Shown one piece after another: positions 38,742 through 52,100 of a stretch of 64,000 nucleotides of DNA. The notes under the pieces were generated by a model. That model was given only the letters and a program-made list of their open reading frames with translations, did not search any database and was not told where the DNA came from. The stretch is from Anarhynchus alexandrinus (Eukaryota; Chordata; Aves; Charadriiformes; Charadriidae), in the NCBI GenBank assembly GCA_008711295.1, contig VUYV01000055.1, positions 705,466 to 769,465 on the forward strand, written 5' to 3'. Each line of letters starts with the position of its first letter. Positions within the stretch are counted from its first letter, which is position 1. Position numbers and translations under genes: made by a program.

Positions 38742-41114
38742 GCTTTGGACATATCAAAGTCTGTGTACATAAATTTATCTGGGGGAAACTAACTACTACT
38801 ATGTCACTCCTCCGCCATCCCACACCTTGCTAGATTTGTTATACTATCCCAACCTCAAGCTTCACTTCCAGCAGTTTCATAATGGTCACATGCCCAATTT
38901 CAATTAGCTGAACCAATCATTTCACATCAGATGAATCTTTATTCTGTAAAGTGTTGCAAATCTTTGGTTGGGTTTGGGACTTTGAAAATATGTACATAAT
39001 TGATTTCTTCAGGACACCATGGAGGGAGAAGTGAAGCAGAAAATGGATTGTTAACACTATAATATCACCTGCTTAAAACACAACAGGAGGTAGGATTCAA
39101 ACATAAATCTGCTGGTCCCAGAGCAAAACAGAGATCATGTTCAGTAACTTAATGACCTGTCCATGCAAGTACATTTGTGCCATCAGGTTTTTTTAAGAAC
39201 GTATATAAGCTGTAAAACTGAAATGCTAAGATTAAAAAAAGGAGCAGGATGTCATTCACTTCTACTACTTGCTAAAGACAATGTATTTCCAATTCAGTCT
39301 TCACCATATGTCCTACAACATATGAAAGCAGATGCAAAACGTGAAATAAAAAAAAATCCTAAGTAATTGCGTTACTCCATTACTTATACATTAAATGTCT
39401 TTTCAGGATAGCATAACATTAGTGTTACAAACTTCTGTCTTTCCTCACACACAAATATTCCACTCTTACAAATCTACTCTACAATACAGTTTAAACTGAA
39501 ATTTTAAGTTCCTTATAGACGTGTGTAAATTGGAACAAAACACGTGATATAATTACTATGACTTTTTTTTTTTTTTCCTCAAAAAACATTCTTATACTAA
39601 CCATATCATACAGGTAGCCAACTTGGACTAGAATGATTTAGTTTCAGAGTAAGTTACCTCTCTTTCAAGAATTTTGTTAATCGTATTCACTACATACACA
39701 CAGACACCTCTCTCTGCACATTTCTAACAGAAAAAAATAAGGGAAAGTTGTAAATCGAAGTGTAATTAAACAAATGAGATTAACAATGAACAAAGAACCA
39801 CTGATAAGCATGAATAAGAATACTAACTTTATTCATTATTCCCAGATTTTTCCAAATACTGAGAGCTTTCAGTATGTTTCTAAATATACATTTTTTTATC
39901 ATCTGTCATCGTTTGGCACATTATCTTCACTCATTATTTCCAGATTTTTCTGCATATCAAGAGGTTTTTTTCAGCATATTTGTAAAAATGTTGGTTTTAT
40001 CTTCGGCAAGGAAGAAACACTGGTGATAGTGAACTCTGATAAGCTAAGCTTTTACTTTACCTTGAGGGGTTTGGTGGTGGTGTTTTTCTGTTTAATTGTT
40101 AAATACTTTTTAATCCCTGCAGACTAAACTGATTTATGGTATTTCAGTGAATAAACAGGACATTACTCAGCTATTACACATTCTTCCCTACCTTGCTTTT
40201 TTTTTTTTTTTAATAAGATCTCATCAACACAGCTGAATGTAACTTTCTGCATGCCTGATTCAGGAGAGAAAAAATTATTAACACGCATTCCAAGTGGTCC
40301 ATGTGCAGAACAAAAGTAATCCTACCTACTAATATTCGATCAGTATCTTACTCATAAGCACATTTTTCTTCAAAACGTTCATCTCTCTTCAAAAGGAGAT
40401 AAACAACTTAAACCTAGAAAGAATAACTCACATTTCAATTTTCTTTGGTGTGTTTAAAAGCCGTGCAGTTTTCAATTTTATAATAAACACTTCTACAACT
40501 GTAATAGCATTAATACAAAACAACATTAGTCCTTTCTCACAGACATTTCAAGAGGCACAGCATGAGAAAGACTTCCAAATGGTTTAAAATTTGAAGTAAG
40601 AACAGAATAAGCAATGCTTTGATATTCAGCACAATTAATCTTTTCTCACCACACTCAACTCACTAGTTACCCTTGTTGCCACCATTACCCATTCTGATCT
40701 ATGGCAGAAGCAAGAGACAGGAAACAATGACAGAATTTAACTTTTCATATTAACGACTTTCCAACCCACTACACATAAGGAGAGATTAAAATCCATTTCT
40801 TATTCTCATTTTAATTTCTCAAAACACTGTTTTATCTGTGCAGTTTCTAATGAAATTATGTTTGAACTCAGATTCAGTTATCACAACTTAGTGAGTTTCT
40901 GCTGAGCTGTGGTAATATGCCAGACAGGCAGAGCAAATGCTTTTACCTAAATCTCCTTCAAATTGTTTGAATGTGTAAATACACCTGGTAAATACAAGGT
41001 AGGCTACTACATGACTGTTGCTGCGTGGTAACTTGTTAAGATATACAACTTGATCACTTGTCTAGATTCTTAATCTGAAACAGTATTAATACATTTCAGC
41101 TCATGGTATCTTTA
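38742..41114. other. No gene recognised
   Basis: AT-rich unique-looking DNA with homopolymer T runs (39564-39577, 40198-40211). A plus-strand frame at 39774-40127 has no recognisable domain. Confidence 0.55.
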
Positions 41115-41865
41115 TGTCTTGGTTTAGGCTGGGCTGGCCACTAAACAACTGACAGATGTTCTCTTTAACCTCTCTCTGCTTTCCCAGAAGAGACGGGAGA
41201 AAGAATAAGCGAGACAGACTTATGGGTTGAAAGGAAAACTAAATTAAATATTAATAATAAAAAGAAAAGATAATAATATCAGTAAGAAAATAATGAAATA
41301 TATACAATACATATATAAAACCAGCTCCCAGGACGACGATCAAGTCACCAGCAGGCACTGGGAACGTCCCAGACTGGATTCAGTAATGAATGGGAACTGG
41401 ATTCAGGAACACACAGATCAGAGTCAAAGGCAGGAGAACGAACAGAGTCCTCCTCAGACGCCAGCTATTAAAGAAGAGAGCTAACCCCTTTGATCCCTCA
41501 GCTTTTATACTGAGCATGATGCAGATGGGATGGAGCACCCTGTTGGTCAGTTTTGGGTCACCTGTCCTGTCCGTTCCTCCCCACAAGTGCGGCCCCTTTA
41601 CACTCTTCCGCCTCCAGCCCTCCAACACAGCATATAACAAAGTTAGCTGGCCTTGGTTGTTAGAGTGAGAAGTATAAGCAAGAGCCTCTCTGCATACCAT
41701 TCCTTGGCATTAACTATAAACATCAGGCCTTATCACTGCCAGAAGCAGATACTGTCTGAAAAATATGCCATTCATTTCGGAGAGTGAAGTTAGTCAGAAG
41801 AGACTTAACTGAAAAGTAAAATTATTGAAAAGAAAATTGGTTCTGTTGCATCTCAAACCAGGACA
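41115..41865 (-). mobile_element. Solo LTR of an avian endogenous retrovirus (ERVL-like)
   Basis: A 751-base unit starts 'tgtcttggttt' and ends 'aaaccaggaca', giving TG...CA termini with near-perfect short terminal inverted repeats. Flanking 5-mers cttta (41110-41114) and cctta (41866-41870) form a target-site duplication with one mismatch. Minus-strand orientation is inferred from a TATAAAA box at 41509-41503, preceded on that strand by 'catcatgctcag'. The order of features (TATA, GC-richer middle, 'caacccataagtctg' near the far end) matches avian ERVL-type LTRs I know. No internal gag, pol or env sequence flanks it, so recombination has left one LTR. Small open frames inside are not genes. 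Confidence 0.8.
41503..41509 (-). promoter_or_regulatory. LTR TATA box
   Basis: TATAAAA on the minus strand within the solo LTR, in the position expected for its U3 promoter. Whether it drives transcription of neighbouring DNA cannot be told from sequence. Transcription from it would run leftward, away from FBXO15. Confidence 0.5.
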
Positions 41866-41870
41866 CCTTA

Positions 41871-44800
41871 TTATACTGTACATGTATTTTTGCTAAGTAC
41901 TCAATCAGTAGCATCAGATAGCCATGTAGCTGAATGCGGGGGTGGGGGGGACTTGTCTCAAAAAGCAAGCATATGACAATGAGAACAGTTTCAACAAAAT
42001 TAAGACCATACCTAAAGATATAACAGCTGAATGCAAATCAAAACATGCCTGCTAAATAGGGAGAGAGAGACCAGGCAGGAAAAAAAATAAATATCTGTGA
42101 TGAGGCTATCCACCATACAACTGCTTTCGGTATTCAATCACATGTATCAAAAAGCACATTGGAACAGGAATGAATTACGAAAGCAGAGCTGGTTCTCTAA
42201 GAGCAATTGCAAAAGGATGGGAAGAAAACCCAAAACAACTGAAAGGCCAGTTTGATTACTAGCTTGCACTACGAAGACTTCAGAAATACATAGCTGCTAT
42301 TAGCTCCCCACTAAAGAAAGTCAAAGGCAGTAAACAACAACAACTCCACAGTGGCAGTGTTAAAATTAAGGACAGTTCTTCAGATGATATAAACCAACAC
42401 AGCTCCAGCTTGTATCAATAGAAGATCACATTAAGTGCCCAAGAATATTCATGAATTGTTCATTGAAGACATCTTCCATTTACAAGTAAAACTCTCTCTC
42501 AAAAAAAAACCCAACAAAACCCAACACAGAACATGGAAGCATTTAGGTACACAGCAGACACCTGGCAAAACAATGACAATTGGCAGGATTAACATTTAGA
42601 CATAGTTCTATTAAAAAGACAACTCCTCCACTGTTGGAATAATCTCATAAAATCCCTTTCATTAAATCACTCTTTTATACTAACTGATTCCTTTTCAATG
42701 CAATATAAACTCATTATGTTAAATGAGCACTATTATATTTGCAATAAAATAAACATAAGTACTGTTATTATGCTTGACTACCAGGTAAATCACCCTTTTA
42801 AAAATATTACAATTCTATCTGTTGCAGAGTACTTAAACATACACATTTAAAAGTTGTTGGTGGTTACTTCTTTTTAGTTGGATGAGCTGGTCCCTGAAAA
42901 GCACACAAATACAAGTAAAATCTGTAACTTTTTAATGTTTTTCCACTTACAAGTGCTTATACTTTCTCTCATAGAAATTGTCCTACTACTTGGATGAATG
43001 ATGCAGTTACAACAAAGACACTGTCCTGTATTCAGCATGGAACACTAACAAAACCATTAAAAGCTGCTGCAAGAAATCCTGAGGCATTAAGAGAAAAAAG
43101 TGATGTAAGGTTTAGCATCACAACCAGTTGTGTATTTTGAGGATCAGATTTCAACTGGTGCCTCCATTTTTCCTGGTCGTTCTAACAATTGTCTTTTATA
43201 CAGCAAGAATCTTTTAATGTAGAGTGGGACACACAACTCATCCTGTCACCTTTTGCACCAGGTATATAAAAAGGGACTTAGCAGAAGATTACTCAAAGAT
43301 TTTAGCAAAATATTACTCAAGGATTTTAGCAAAATATGTAGTTTTCTGGAACTGATGATTTTTTTTTTTTCATGAAAAGGGCCAGTTACCTAATGTCATC
43401 CTTTTTCTTTATGGAGGTTCAGTGTATGTCCTCACTTATACAAAGAAAGGAAGGTGGGAGTTGAAGCAGTGCAAGTTTGAGTGAAGCCACATGTAACTTT
43501 CCAGGATTGATCATATAGGTGGTAACTACAAAATTTGCTTCTGCTGTGCAAGTTAAAAGCAACTGTCAGCTGAAACTGAAGTAGTGTACACATGGCATAA
43601 TACAACAGCAGGTTTAGGTCGATCTCAGGCCTATCTGAACAGGCAAAAATGGATTCTTAGTCTTCACATCTTCAGAAAGGACAAGATTATGGTCCCATCA
43701 CTTCAGTGAAGATGCACGAGAACAGCTCTGCAACAGTTATGTCCATTTTTGAAGACCTTGGAACCACCACATGCTTGGGTCTGCTGCATATACACATTCT
43801 TGCTTACGAACAGTAGAAACAAGTTAGCAATAGCCTGAGGAAACTCTGTTATGCCTTGTATCACTTTTTAAGTCGACAGTGCTGCTAAAGACTTACCCTC
43901 TTCCTCATTAGTTTAGTTAGTAAATTTTCAGGCTACTAGATTGGAGTATTGAGGGAAGGGACAGCACACTCTTGTTTCATTTCCAATAGTGACAACAGAT
44001 TTGCTATAAAACATTCCATGGTACAAAACAGTCAAATGCTTTAGAAATTGAAATTGCTTTTTAAAGAAAAGGAAGTACTTTACTTTTTTTTTTAAAAAAA
44101 CCCAAACAAATCCAAACATTGGAAATGCAACAAAAATTCAGCTAGAATGCGCAGTGGCAGAACTGTTACCGTTTTATGGCTGCTGAGTACTCACTGACTT
44201 TGGCAGCTTCACAGCAAGTCAGAGAACATACCTGCACATCTCAAAGGATCAATGCAGCCAGAATAATTCTACATCTTCATTTACAGGCTTAGCAGTGAAG
44301 TCAATGACCGAGAGAACTTTAGGACTGAGATACCATTTCCTTACTAAAGGTGGTGCCCCAAAGTCTAACTTCAGGCAAAAGAAAATGTTGACTGGCCACT
44401 TGTCTGTGCAGCATGAATTTTAACGTCTGTTGTTCTGGCATTCATCGCACCCAGTCCACTTGTTAAAAACATTTATATTACTTCAAGGGATCCCAATCAC
44501 CATCAGCAGTCAGTAAGAAAGGAGACAGAATGCAGCTGATCATGCTTGTTACACCAGCTAACCACCAAACACAGAAATGTTTCCATTTCTTCATTAGGCA
44601 AGGTTATACAAGTCACACTAGAACTGAATCAGCCTTAACTTTATTATCTTTAAAAGTTACATTAAGAAACAACCCTATCACTGCAGCATAGATTTCCCAC
44701 CATCTCTGTAGTACAGAGCACAAGTGCTTACACATAAACATTGCTTGCATGAACCCATTAATGTACTTAAATAAAGAAAAGAGAGAAACTATTTTTAAGG

Positions 44801-45522
44801 AAATCATTACCATAATAAAGTCACAGAAGTCAACAATATAGTTGTGCTTTTTTCTTAATGGAGTACTGTGAAACTACACACTATATAACGACACTGGAGT
44901 CCCAATATCGCATCATTTCATTTTTTTATACAGGGAGTAGAAGATTTGGTCCTAAAGTTACTTCAAGGAACCTGAAAGATCAGGAACACACATTCAATTT
45001 TTATATGAATAATTATTGTTAGATAAACGGTATCAGATATGCATTGTTTCCAAAACAAGTGAATGTTATGTACATCTAGTAAGAGCAGACATCAGCTCCG
45101 CTGTGCTGATAATTGGGACACTTATTCATAGGGCAATATATGACACGAGTATTAGGCTCAAATCAGAAGGTTAGAACACAGAAAAACAGAACGAAGAGGA
45201 ATTTAAAGAAATTTCATAATAGACATTATATGTGATTTTCTTAATAAATGCCTTAACTGCCATATTGTTCAGATCTGTGACTTCCTGCTACCTTTTAAAT
45301 CCCCTACTAGAATACATTTAAGTGAAGTATTTTCTGAAAAAAAGGATTTCTGCATTTAACAAAACCTGTCAAAACCTGCTATTTACCAATAACAGTCTAA
45401 CAAATCTGAAGGGAACAGCACACATGCTGTTTTACTACTAGGCATAAAAGTCAATGTTCTCAAAAACAGTGTAGCTTATGTAAGGTAAGGCATCTTCACA
45501 GTATGGCTCTCACAAGAAGCAA
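41871..45522. other. Intergenic DNA downstream of FBXO15, no gene recognised
   Basis: No recognised gene. It includes a G-run at 41938-41950, an A/C tract near 42499-42525 and a 24-bp tandem duplication at 43288-43335. Confidence 0.55.
43288..43335. repeat. 24-bp tandem duplication
   Basis: Two head-to-tail copies of a 24-base unit starting attactcaa and ending agcaaaat, 43288-43311 and 43312-43335, differing at one base (aaag versus aagg). Confidence 0.9.
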
Positions 45523-45528
45523 TTTATT
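45523..45528 (-). terminator. FBXO15: Candidate polyadenylation signal of FBXO15
   Basis: AATAAA on the minus strand, about 320 bases past the stop codon. It is the first canonical hexamer downstream; none lies between 45529 and 45846. It would give a 3' UTR of roughly 340 bases, including a T/G-rich run on the plus strand at 45787-45820 (A/C-rich in the transcript). RNA data would decide. Confidence 0.4.
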
Positions 45529-45846
45529 AACCATAGTAACAAGTATCTATAAAGAAAAATATTCCTAAAAATAATTTCAATATGCCCAATACCAGAAACA
45601 AACTAACCATGTGACATTCAACAGAGAAGAAAAACATTAATATATATCAACATGTCTCTTCAATCTCTCCAATGCCAATAATAAAAATAGTTATGCAATT
45701 GCACTTGCTACTGAAAAACTTGCAGGAACAGTCTTGCTCATTGGTAACAATGTTAAGCATCAAGAATTTAGTGTGTTTTATGTAGGTTTTTTTTTTTGGT
45801 TTTGGGTTGTTTTTTTTAAAGCAAGGAAATTAGTGATCAAATTAAG

Positions 45847-46116
45847 TCAGTAATTTGTTCCATACCAGTTATTTACCTTTTTGGTGCTTATATAAAGCAC
45901 CAAATTAACTATAAAATACTCCTTGGTTTCTTCCAACCATACCAACTCAACACAGACTTTCCCCTCCGAATCTGCATAGTCTGTTGTATAGATACAACCC
46001 ATGTAGTCATAAAGGCTGGATGCCTTGGAAGACAGTTCCATGCAGACTGGGGCACTGAAACACCAGAACGGCTTTCCAGTTTCATCCAAGAGAGTAACAT
46101 CCATCATGTAGCAGTC
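45847..46116 (-). CDS. FBXO15: FBXO15 terminal coding exon
   Basis: Acceptor 'gcttgtgtttgtag' ends at 46117. 89 codons and a TAA stop: DCYMMDVTLLDETGKPFWCF, then SAPVCMELSSKAS, DYADSEGKVCVELVWLEETK and EYFIVNLVLYISTKKVNNWY, ending GTNY. This is the most conserved FBXO15 C-terminus ('M-M-D-V-T-L-L-D-E' and 'E-Y-L-I-V-N-L-V-L-Y'). The exon does not begin at the internal Met; the preceding DCY codons belong to it. The length after the last junction fits the mammalian protein. Confidence 0.97.
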   Translation of the reverse strand, partial: DCYMMDVTLLDETGKPFWCFSAPVCMELSSKASSLYDYMGCIYTTDYADSEGKVCVELVWLEETKEYFIVNLVLYISTKKVNNWYGTNY

Positions 46117-49100
46117 CTACAAACACAAGCAGAAGACATCATTTCCCTATGCCATGGGGCAGTACATAGATTTGTCCCTGATTTTAGGAGAAATATCCAG
46201 GGTTCAGAAAGCAATTTTTGGTATGAAGGCTAAAAACTCAAAATATAATTGATAGTGCTGCACTACTACTACAAAGCAACAAATACTTATTTAAAGGTTT
46301 CCTACAGAAATCAAAATTGGAACATACAGACATCAAAAACTGTACTACAGAAGGTAGCACTGCCAACCTAAATCAGACGTTACCTCTTGAATGTTCTTTA
46401 AGCCTTTAATATCTGTGTTTCTCAATTATTGGTTATCTGACCATTCAAATAATGATAGTCCTTTCAATATGAGAAAGAAACCTAAGTTTAAACTCAGGTG
46501 CTAAACTTGTGTGAATGCAGCAATGTTTGCAAAGATACTCAAGGAGGCCACCCGCAAGGTCGATTGTCTTAATTGTGCTGTATACCTGCATCACTCCCAG
46601 GAGCATCATATGCTCTAAAAGCATAAACAAAGCATCATCACATATTCCATGCCCAAAAATTAATTTGGAATGCTTTATTTCACAGTACTACATAGTTGTG
46701 CTTCTGTTGGTTTAACATTTCTTTCACTATTACTGACTTCAATCAAACAATACAGAGTAGATGGCACAAACATAAGAGGTAATGTGAAACACACAGTTTT
46801 CCCAAGTTTGTTACTGTAGACTATCCTGAAAATAAAAAATTCAAACCAAATCTGATGATCATTTAATAGCTTATACAAGCCATAAATTTATTTGAAACAA
46901 GAAAGAATTACTATTTTCCGGTCTGACATCTTGCATATCAAAGGCCAATTATGAAAAGTAAAGCAGGGTGGCCTTGAGTGTTGGGTTTTTTTTTTCTTCC
47001 CATGTATTTCCAACTATCTGTACTTCAGCAATTAATTTTTTATAAAAAATACCTACAAGTGCCTAAAAAAGCTTTTTTTTTTCTTAGAGTATTGGAAAAA
47101 ATTCAAATAAAAATGAAAAAATTCAAATAAAATAAGAAAATTCAAATAAAAGTAGTGGCATGTTCTGCTGCCGTGGCTGATTTGATGTGGCCTGCACATA
47201 AGAGTTTTAGAGTTTTATGTAAAAAGCCAAATTGAAACCTACCCACAGCTATGTGTTCACACGTGCAATCTCTCACCACAAAATAAGGTTTTTTTTAAAA
47301 AAAGTTATTATTTATTTTTTCCTAGAAACAAATATTCAGTATAACTTACACTGTAAGCACATAGGATAGAGCTAAACTGAAGACTACAGCCATAGCTCTC
47401 TGTTTCCTCTGATAGTTAATTTCCCAGATTTTTATGTGCTACTCATGATTATTTTCATGGAAGAAAAAATTCTGCCAAGCAGCTGTAAATCACATAGAAT
47501 CATAGAATGGCTGGAAGAGATGTTTAAAGTTCATCTAGTCCAACCCCCTTGCCATGGACAGGACATTGTCAACCAGATCAGGTTCTTGAAGCCCCATCCC
47601 ACCTGACCTTGAACATTTCCAGTAATGGGGCACCCACAACTTCTCTGGGGAACCTGTGCCAGTGTCTCACCATCCTCATCATAAAAAATTTCTTCCTACT
47701 GTCCAATTTAAATCTACCCTCTTTCAGTACAAAACCATTGTCCCTTGTCCTGTCACTACAGGCCTTGGTAAAAAGTCTCCCTCAGTCTCCCTCTAAGCCC
47801 CCTTTATATATTGAAAGGCCACTATAAGGTCTCCCCTGAGTCTTAATTTTCTGATATCTGCCCAACACGGCAGCAAGATTTCCTACCTCCTATCGTATGC
47901 TTTTCAAGCAAATGAAGCATAGCCTGCAATTATGTGCTAAGATCCAACTAACTTTCAGCATGCATATAGTTCTAATGAAATTAATGGGATACACAATAAA
48001 AATAAAATGAAAATAAAATAAACTAATTCAAGTTTAAATTTTTCAGAAGGCTCAAAAAAGCACCTATTCTGCATTATGGTTCTCAATGAACATTTATGGC
48101 AATTAAAGAAAGACAGCAAACAATTGCTATAAAAGCATTTTCTTGGTAGCTTGAATTCCTTCTAAGTACCAACATACAATATTTTTATTAAAACACATAG
48201 GGGAAGGATTTGTTGTTCTTTCAGAAAAAAAACACTGAATTCAAAGTTTAGTATAAACTGAGAAAAAATACAAGTCAACAAACTCATTACTATGCAAACA
48301 AGGAATCTGAAGAAAAAAAATAATGCTGTGAGCAATTAGAGAGGGAAGACTGAATGGAAATTGTAATCTAAGTTCAACTATAGTTGATGTTCCCAACAGA
48401 TACTAGTAGATTACAAAGTTTTAAGATAAATTTTATATTCCTCACTTCACAGGAAAGCTGACACTATAAACTATAAAATAAGTATGTGACTGTCTACAAG
48501 CAAAATATTATGTTATCAAACAGTATGCCATTCCGCACTTATGCGGGATGAGCATAAATGACAGTTTTATTAATTTTTACTTTTTCCAAAGTAAGTGCCA
48601 AAATTGAAATCAAGTATTGAACCATATCATCTTTCAGTAGTGCTTAAGTTACGTTTATCAGAATTTTTGGTACTTCTGAAATATTCATGCAGCTGAAATA
48701 CATTGAAAAATACATGCCTTCACCACTATTGCAAAATCTACAGAACTACTCTCAACCTTTCTTTAAAATAACTATTATAGGAATTTTATACAAGAGAACA
48801 AGTGAGAATTCCTCTAAAACACAAACAGTTAATCCAGCTGACCCATGTACATGACTCAAGAGCGAGGTGCTGACTGCATGAATGTGGACTGTAGTTTCTA
48901 CCTGTGTCCCTTAGCATTTTAACATTCTACAACACTTTCTAACTTTCATTGCACATACATAGAATCATAGAATCATAGAATGGTTTAGGTTGGAAAGGAC
49001 CTTGAAGATCATCGAGTTCCAACCCCCCTGCCATAGGCAGGGACACCTCCCACTAGACCAGGTTGCCCAAGGCCACGTCCAGCCTGGCCTTGANCAACAG

Positions 49101-52100
49101 AACTGCGGAGTGTCTCCCTGTGGGTTCAAGACTTATTGTATTCAAAAAAACCCAACAAACAACACCACCCCACCCCCGAAAGCACATCTGCAGTACATTT
49201 TTTGTCCAGCATTTCCACGCAGTGCTGGTCAGTCACAGCATCTTTGCTGAGTGGAAAGCATTGAAGTCATCACACATGCAGAACGGGTCTATCATGCAAT
49301 GTAGACTGTAAAACAGAAAGAATAAAACTTCTTTTCCTCAAAATGCACACCATTTTTGCAATATTTGAATTGAGAGTTTTTTCCTAGTTACAGACACCTT
49401 CCACAAATAAAAACTTTATTTTTTTAAAATTAGCATATTTAGGATGCATAAACATAATTCTGTTTTGAGATAAGCATTTACAGAAACAAAAAAATATTTC
49501 TGACCAACCTTTACATTGCCTTTAAACACATCTGTTTCCCAGGATAAGCCAAGTGTCCCAATAAGAGGCAAGTGCTTCGTGTTATCCTTTAAGCTTACAA
49601 CTGTGAGCCTCAAATATCCATTTGCAATGTCACCTGAAAATATTAACAATATGTAATGTTATACTACTACAAATCAAACCAAGCCCAAGTACACTGTAAA
49701 TGTTCCTTCTGCTTCTCTCCATGTCTTTAGTTTCCTCCCACTCAACAATAGGAACACTGACATTCACCAACAGCTAGATATCAAGCACATTATACAGAAT
49801 TTAAATCACAGTTTAGGGCGTTGATTCTGTAATCCACAGCAGAAGCAGCATCTAAAAAAATTTGGTATATTTGATTATAAAAATCTGAATGCCACCTAAG
49901 ACTTATGCAAGGATACAAGCAGTAAATTCCACATGCAGTATTTAAATTTCATGCCACTGGTGCCTCCATCACTGCCCACTCCCCGAAAGTCAAGCTCAAC
50001 ACAAAACACATGAAATAAATTATGAGATACCACCCCCTCCCCCCCTTTTTTTTTTAAATCTCTCTGCTCTGTCTGGTAACTCAAATAAGCCAATGCAACA
50101 GGGTATAAGTATAACTATCAGTCCTCCCTGGAAAGGATATTGTATCATTTAAGCTGACAAGCAGTATGCCTATATCAAGCTTTTAAATTATGGCTGTGTT
50201 TATTTTTTAAATAGCTTTCCAAAGGCTGTTTCATTTTTTGACAGAATTATTAAGATCTCTTTGCGGTTTTTTTTTTTAGTTTATTACTACACATAACCAT
50301 ATTTCTTTGGTATGTCTTCCTCTCCCCTCAGAAGAGATCAACTTTTATTAATTGTTCTTTTTTTCCCTTGCTGTCAGAGGAGGAAAGTTAACCAGGGAGT
50401 GCAATGGTCTAATTATAATTTGGGGTACATCATAACAAACAAGATCCCTGACTACTAAAAAAAAGTACCACATTGTGACACAAGCAGATTTCTTAGTAGG
50501 ACATCCCTTAAAAAAAATTCCTTGAACAAGAGATACTCTCTTAAAAGAGCAAACAAAAGCCCTAGAGACCTCAAAGACAAAAAAAAAAAAAAAAAAAAAG
50601 AAAGAAAGAAAAGAATGGAACTAAGTGTCTACCACTTGCCAGAGACAGACAGGAAGGGACAGAAGGAAATCCCAGAAAAATACTGCTTGTCAGGATCCAG
50701 TAGCAGGCCCTGGATGGTAAGATGATAACTCTGAAGGGGCTTGTAGAGGTTTAAGATGCAAGTGGCAAAAGTGAAAGAAGAGAGGAGTGTTTTGCCTGTG
50801 GTCCTCCTTCAATCAAGCCCAAGCAGCAGCATGAGGCTGAAGACAGAAGAAGCAACATCAGAAAGGCTGTCTTTGAGTTAAAAAGCTAAAGCTTGTGTGC
50901 AGGAGCAGCAAAAGCCTTTGCCTAGTGGCTGCTGAAAGCAGATAGCTAGAGGCACACTGACACAGAAAGAGAGCCCCAGTTTACCACAGAAGCCAGAAAA
51001 CTACTCTGAATTGGTACTGGGGGGCCAAGCAACTCCCAAAAGATTGCTTGGCCACAGACCAATGCTGGGAAGACATGACTCACAAGCAGGGAGTCCAAAG
51101 AATACTTACTGTGTGGAGGAGGCAGCCCAATACATGACAGAGGACAGAAGCACCAGGTTTTTCAGTACAGACACTGTCTGGAATAGGAGCGTGAATACAG
51201 TGAAACCAACATGACTATGCCCAAGAAATACTTTGTATCCGTGAAGAAAAATGCATCACTCCAGACAGTGATACCTACTGTCCTTGCAGTGATGTCCCAG
51301 AGAATTCAGTGAGGAAAATGTAAGCAGAATTCACTTTTAGGATCCAGTTCAAAGTGCAAGAAAGGCTATTAAGTTGATACGTACACGAATGGTTCCATTC
51401 CAAACCTCAGTAAATCAAATGCAATCACAAGATTTCATTCAAGATAAAAATATTTTAGATAAATAGTCAAGCTTTAATGAGTGAACACTGAAAGCCCACA
51501 TTTGAAGTTGAGCTTTTATCCAAGACACTTTAAACAACATCAGCCAACAAGCACTTTTTCCAAAGGACTATTCAGTTACCTGCAATTCAGGTTTGAATGG
51601 AAGCAGCAATTCCTCTCACTCATTCAAAACAAATGAAAATTTTCTTGGAATAAAAACAGATTTTAAAAAAGCATACTGCTAATAAATTAATGAAGCCCAG
51701 GACATCACTGCTATTGCATTGCATTAATAACATGAACTGCTGCATTGCTAGATGGGTCACCTATTGCAGTTACTTCTTAACTTTAAGCCAGAATAGAAAC
51801 AGGAGACACAGATCAGGAATCTGAAGGCTAATTATTCATGCATTCGTTAATCCTGTCTTTTTTTTTTTTTTAAATATAAGAGCTCTGTTGCAGTCCTCAT
51901 ATCCAGAAGAAAGAAAAAGTATGCCTAGAAGTCAGAAAGTGCTAAGTAGTGAAATCTCCCTTCCTCATCCCAGTCAGACGAGAAAAGGAAATTAAAGGGC
52001 AGAGCAAGCTACATTAAATATACCAAGGGAGAGATAGAAGAAGCAAATTGGACAAGGCTTTCTTCAGCCTGATCTAGAATTTGTTTCATTGCCTGCTATG

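Larger units (their letters stand above)
46117..49508 (-). other. FBXO15: FBXO15 last intron
   Basis: 3392-base intron holding two CR1 tails (47493-47866 and 48959-49093), a three-fold AT-rich direct repeat of 'aaattcaaataaaa' at about 47099-47152, a gap base at 49094 and an A/C tract at about 49145-49185. No other exon recognised. Confidence 0.7.

Noticed and set aside
41380..41700. 92- and 106-codon frames on both strands
   Set aside because: Lie inside the solo LTR, which normally carries no such gene.
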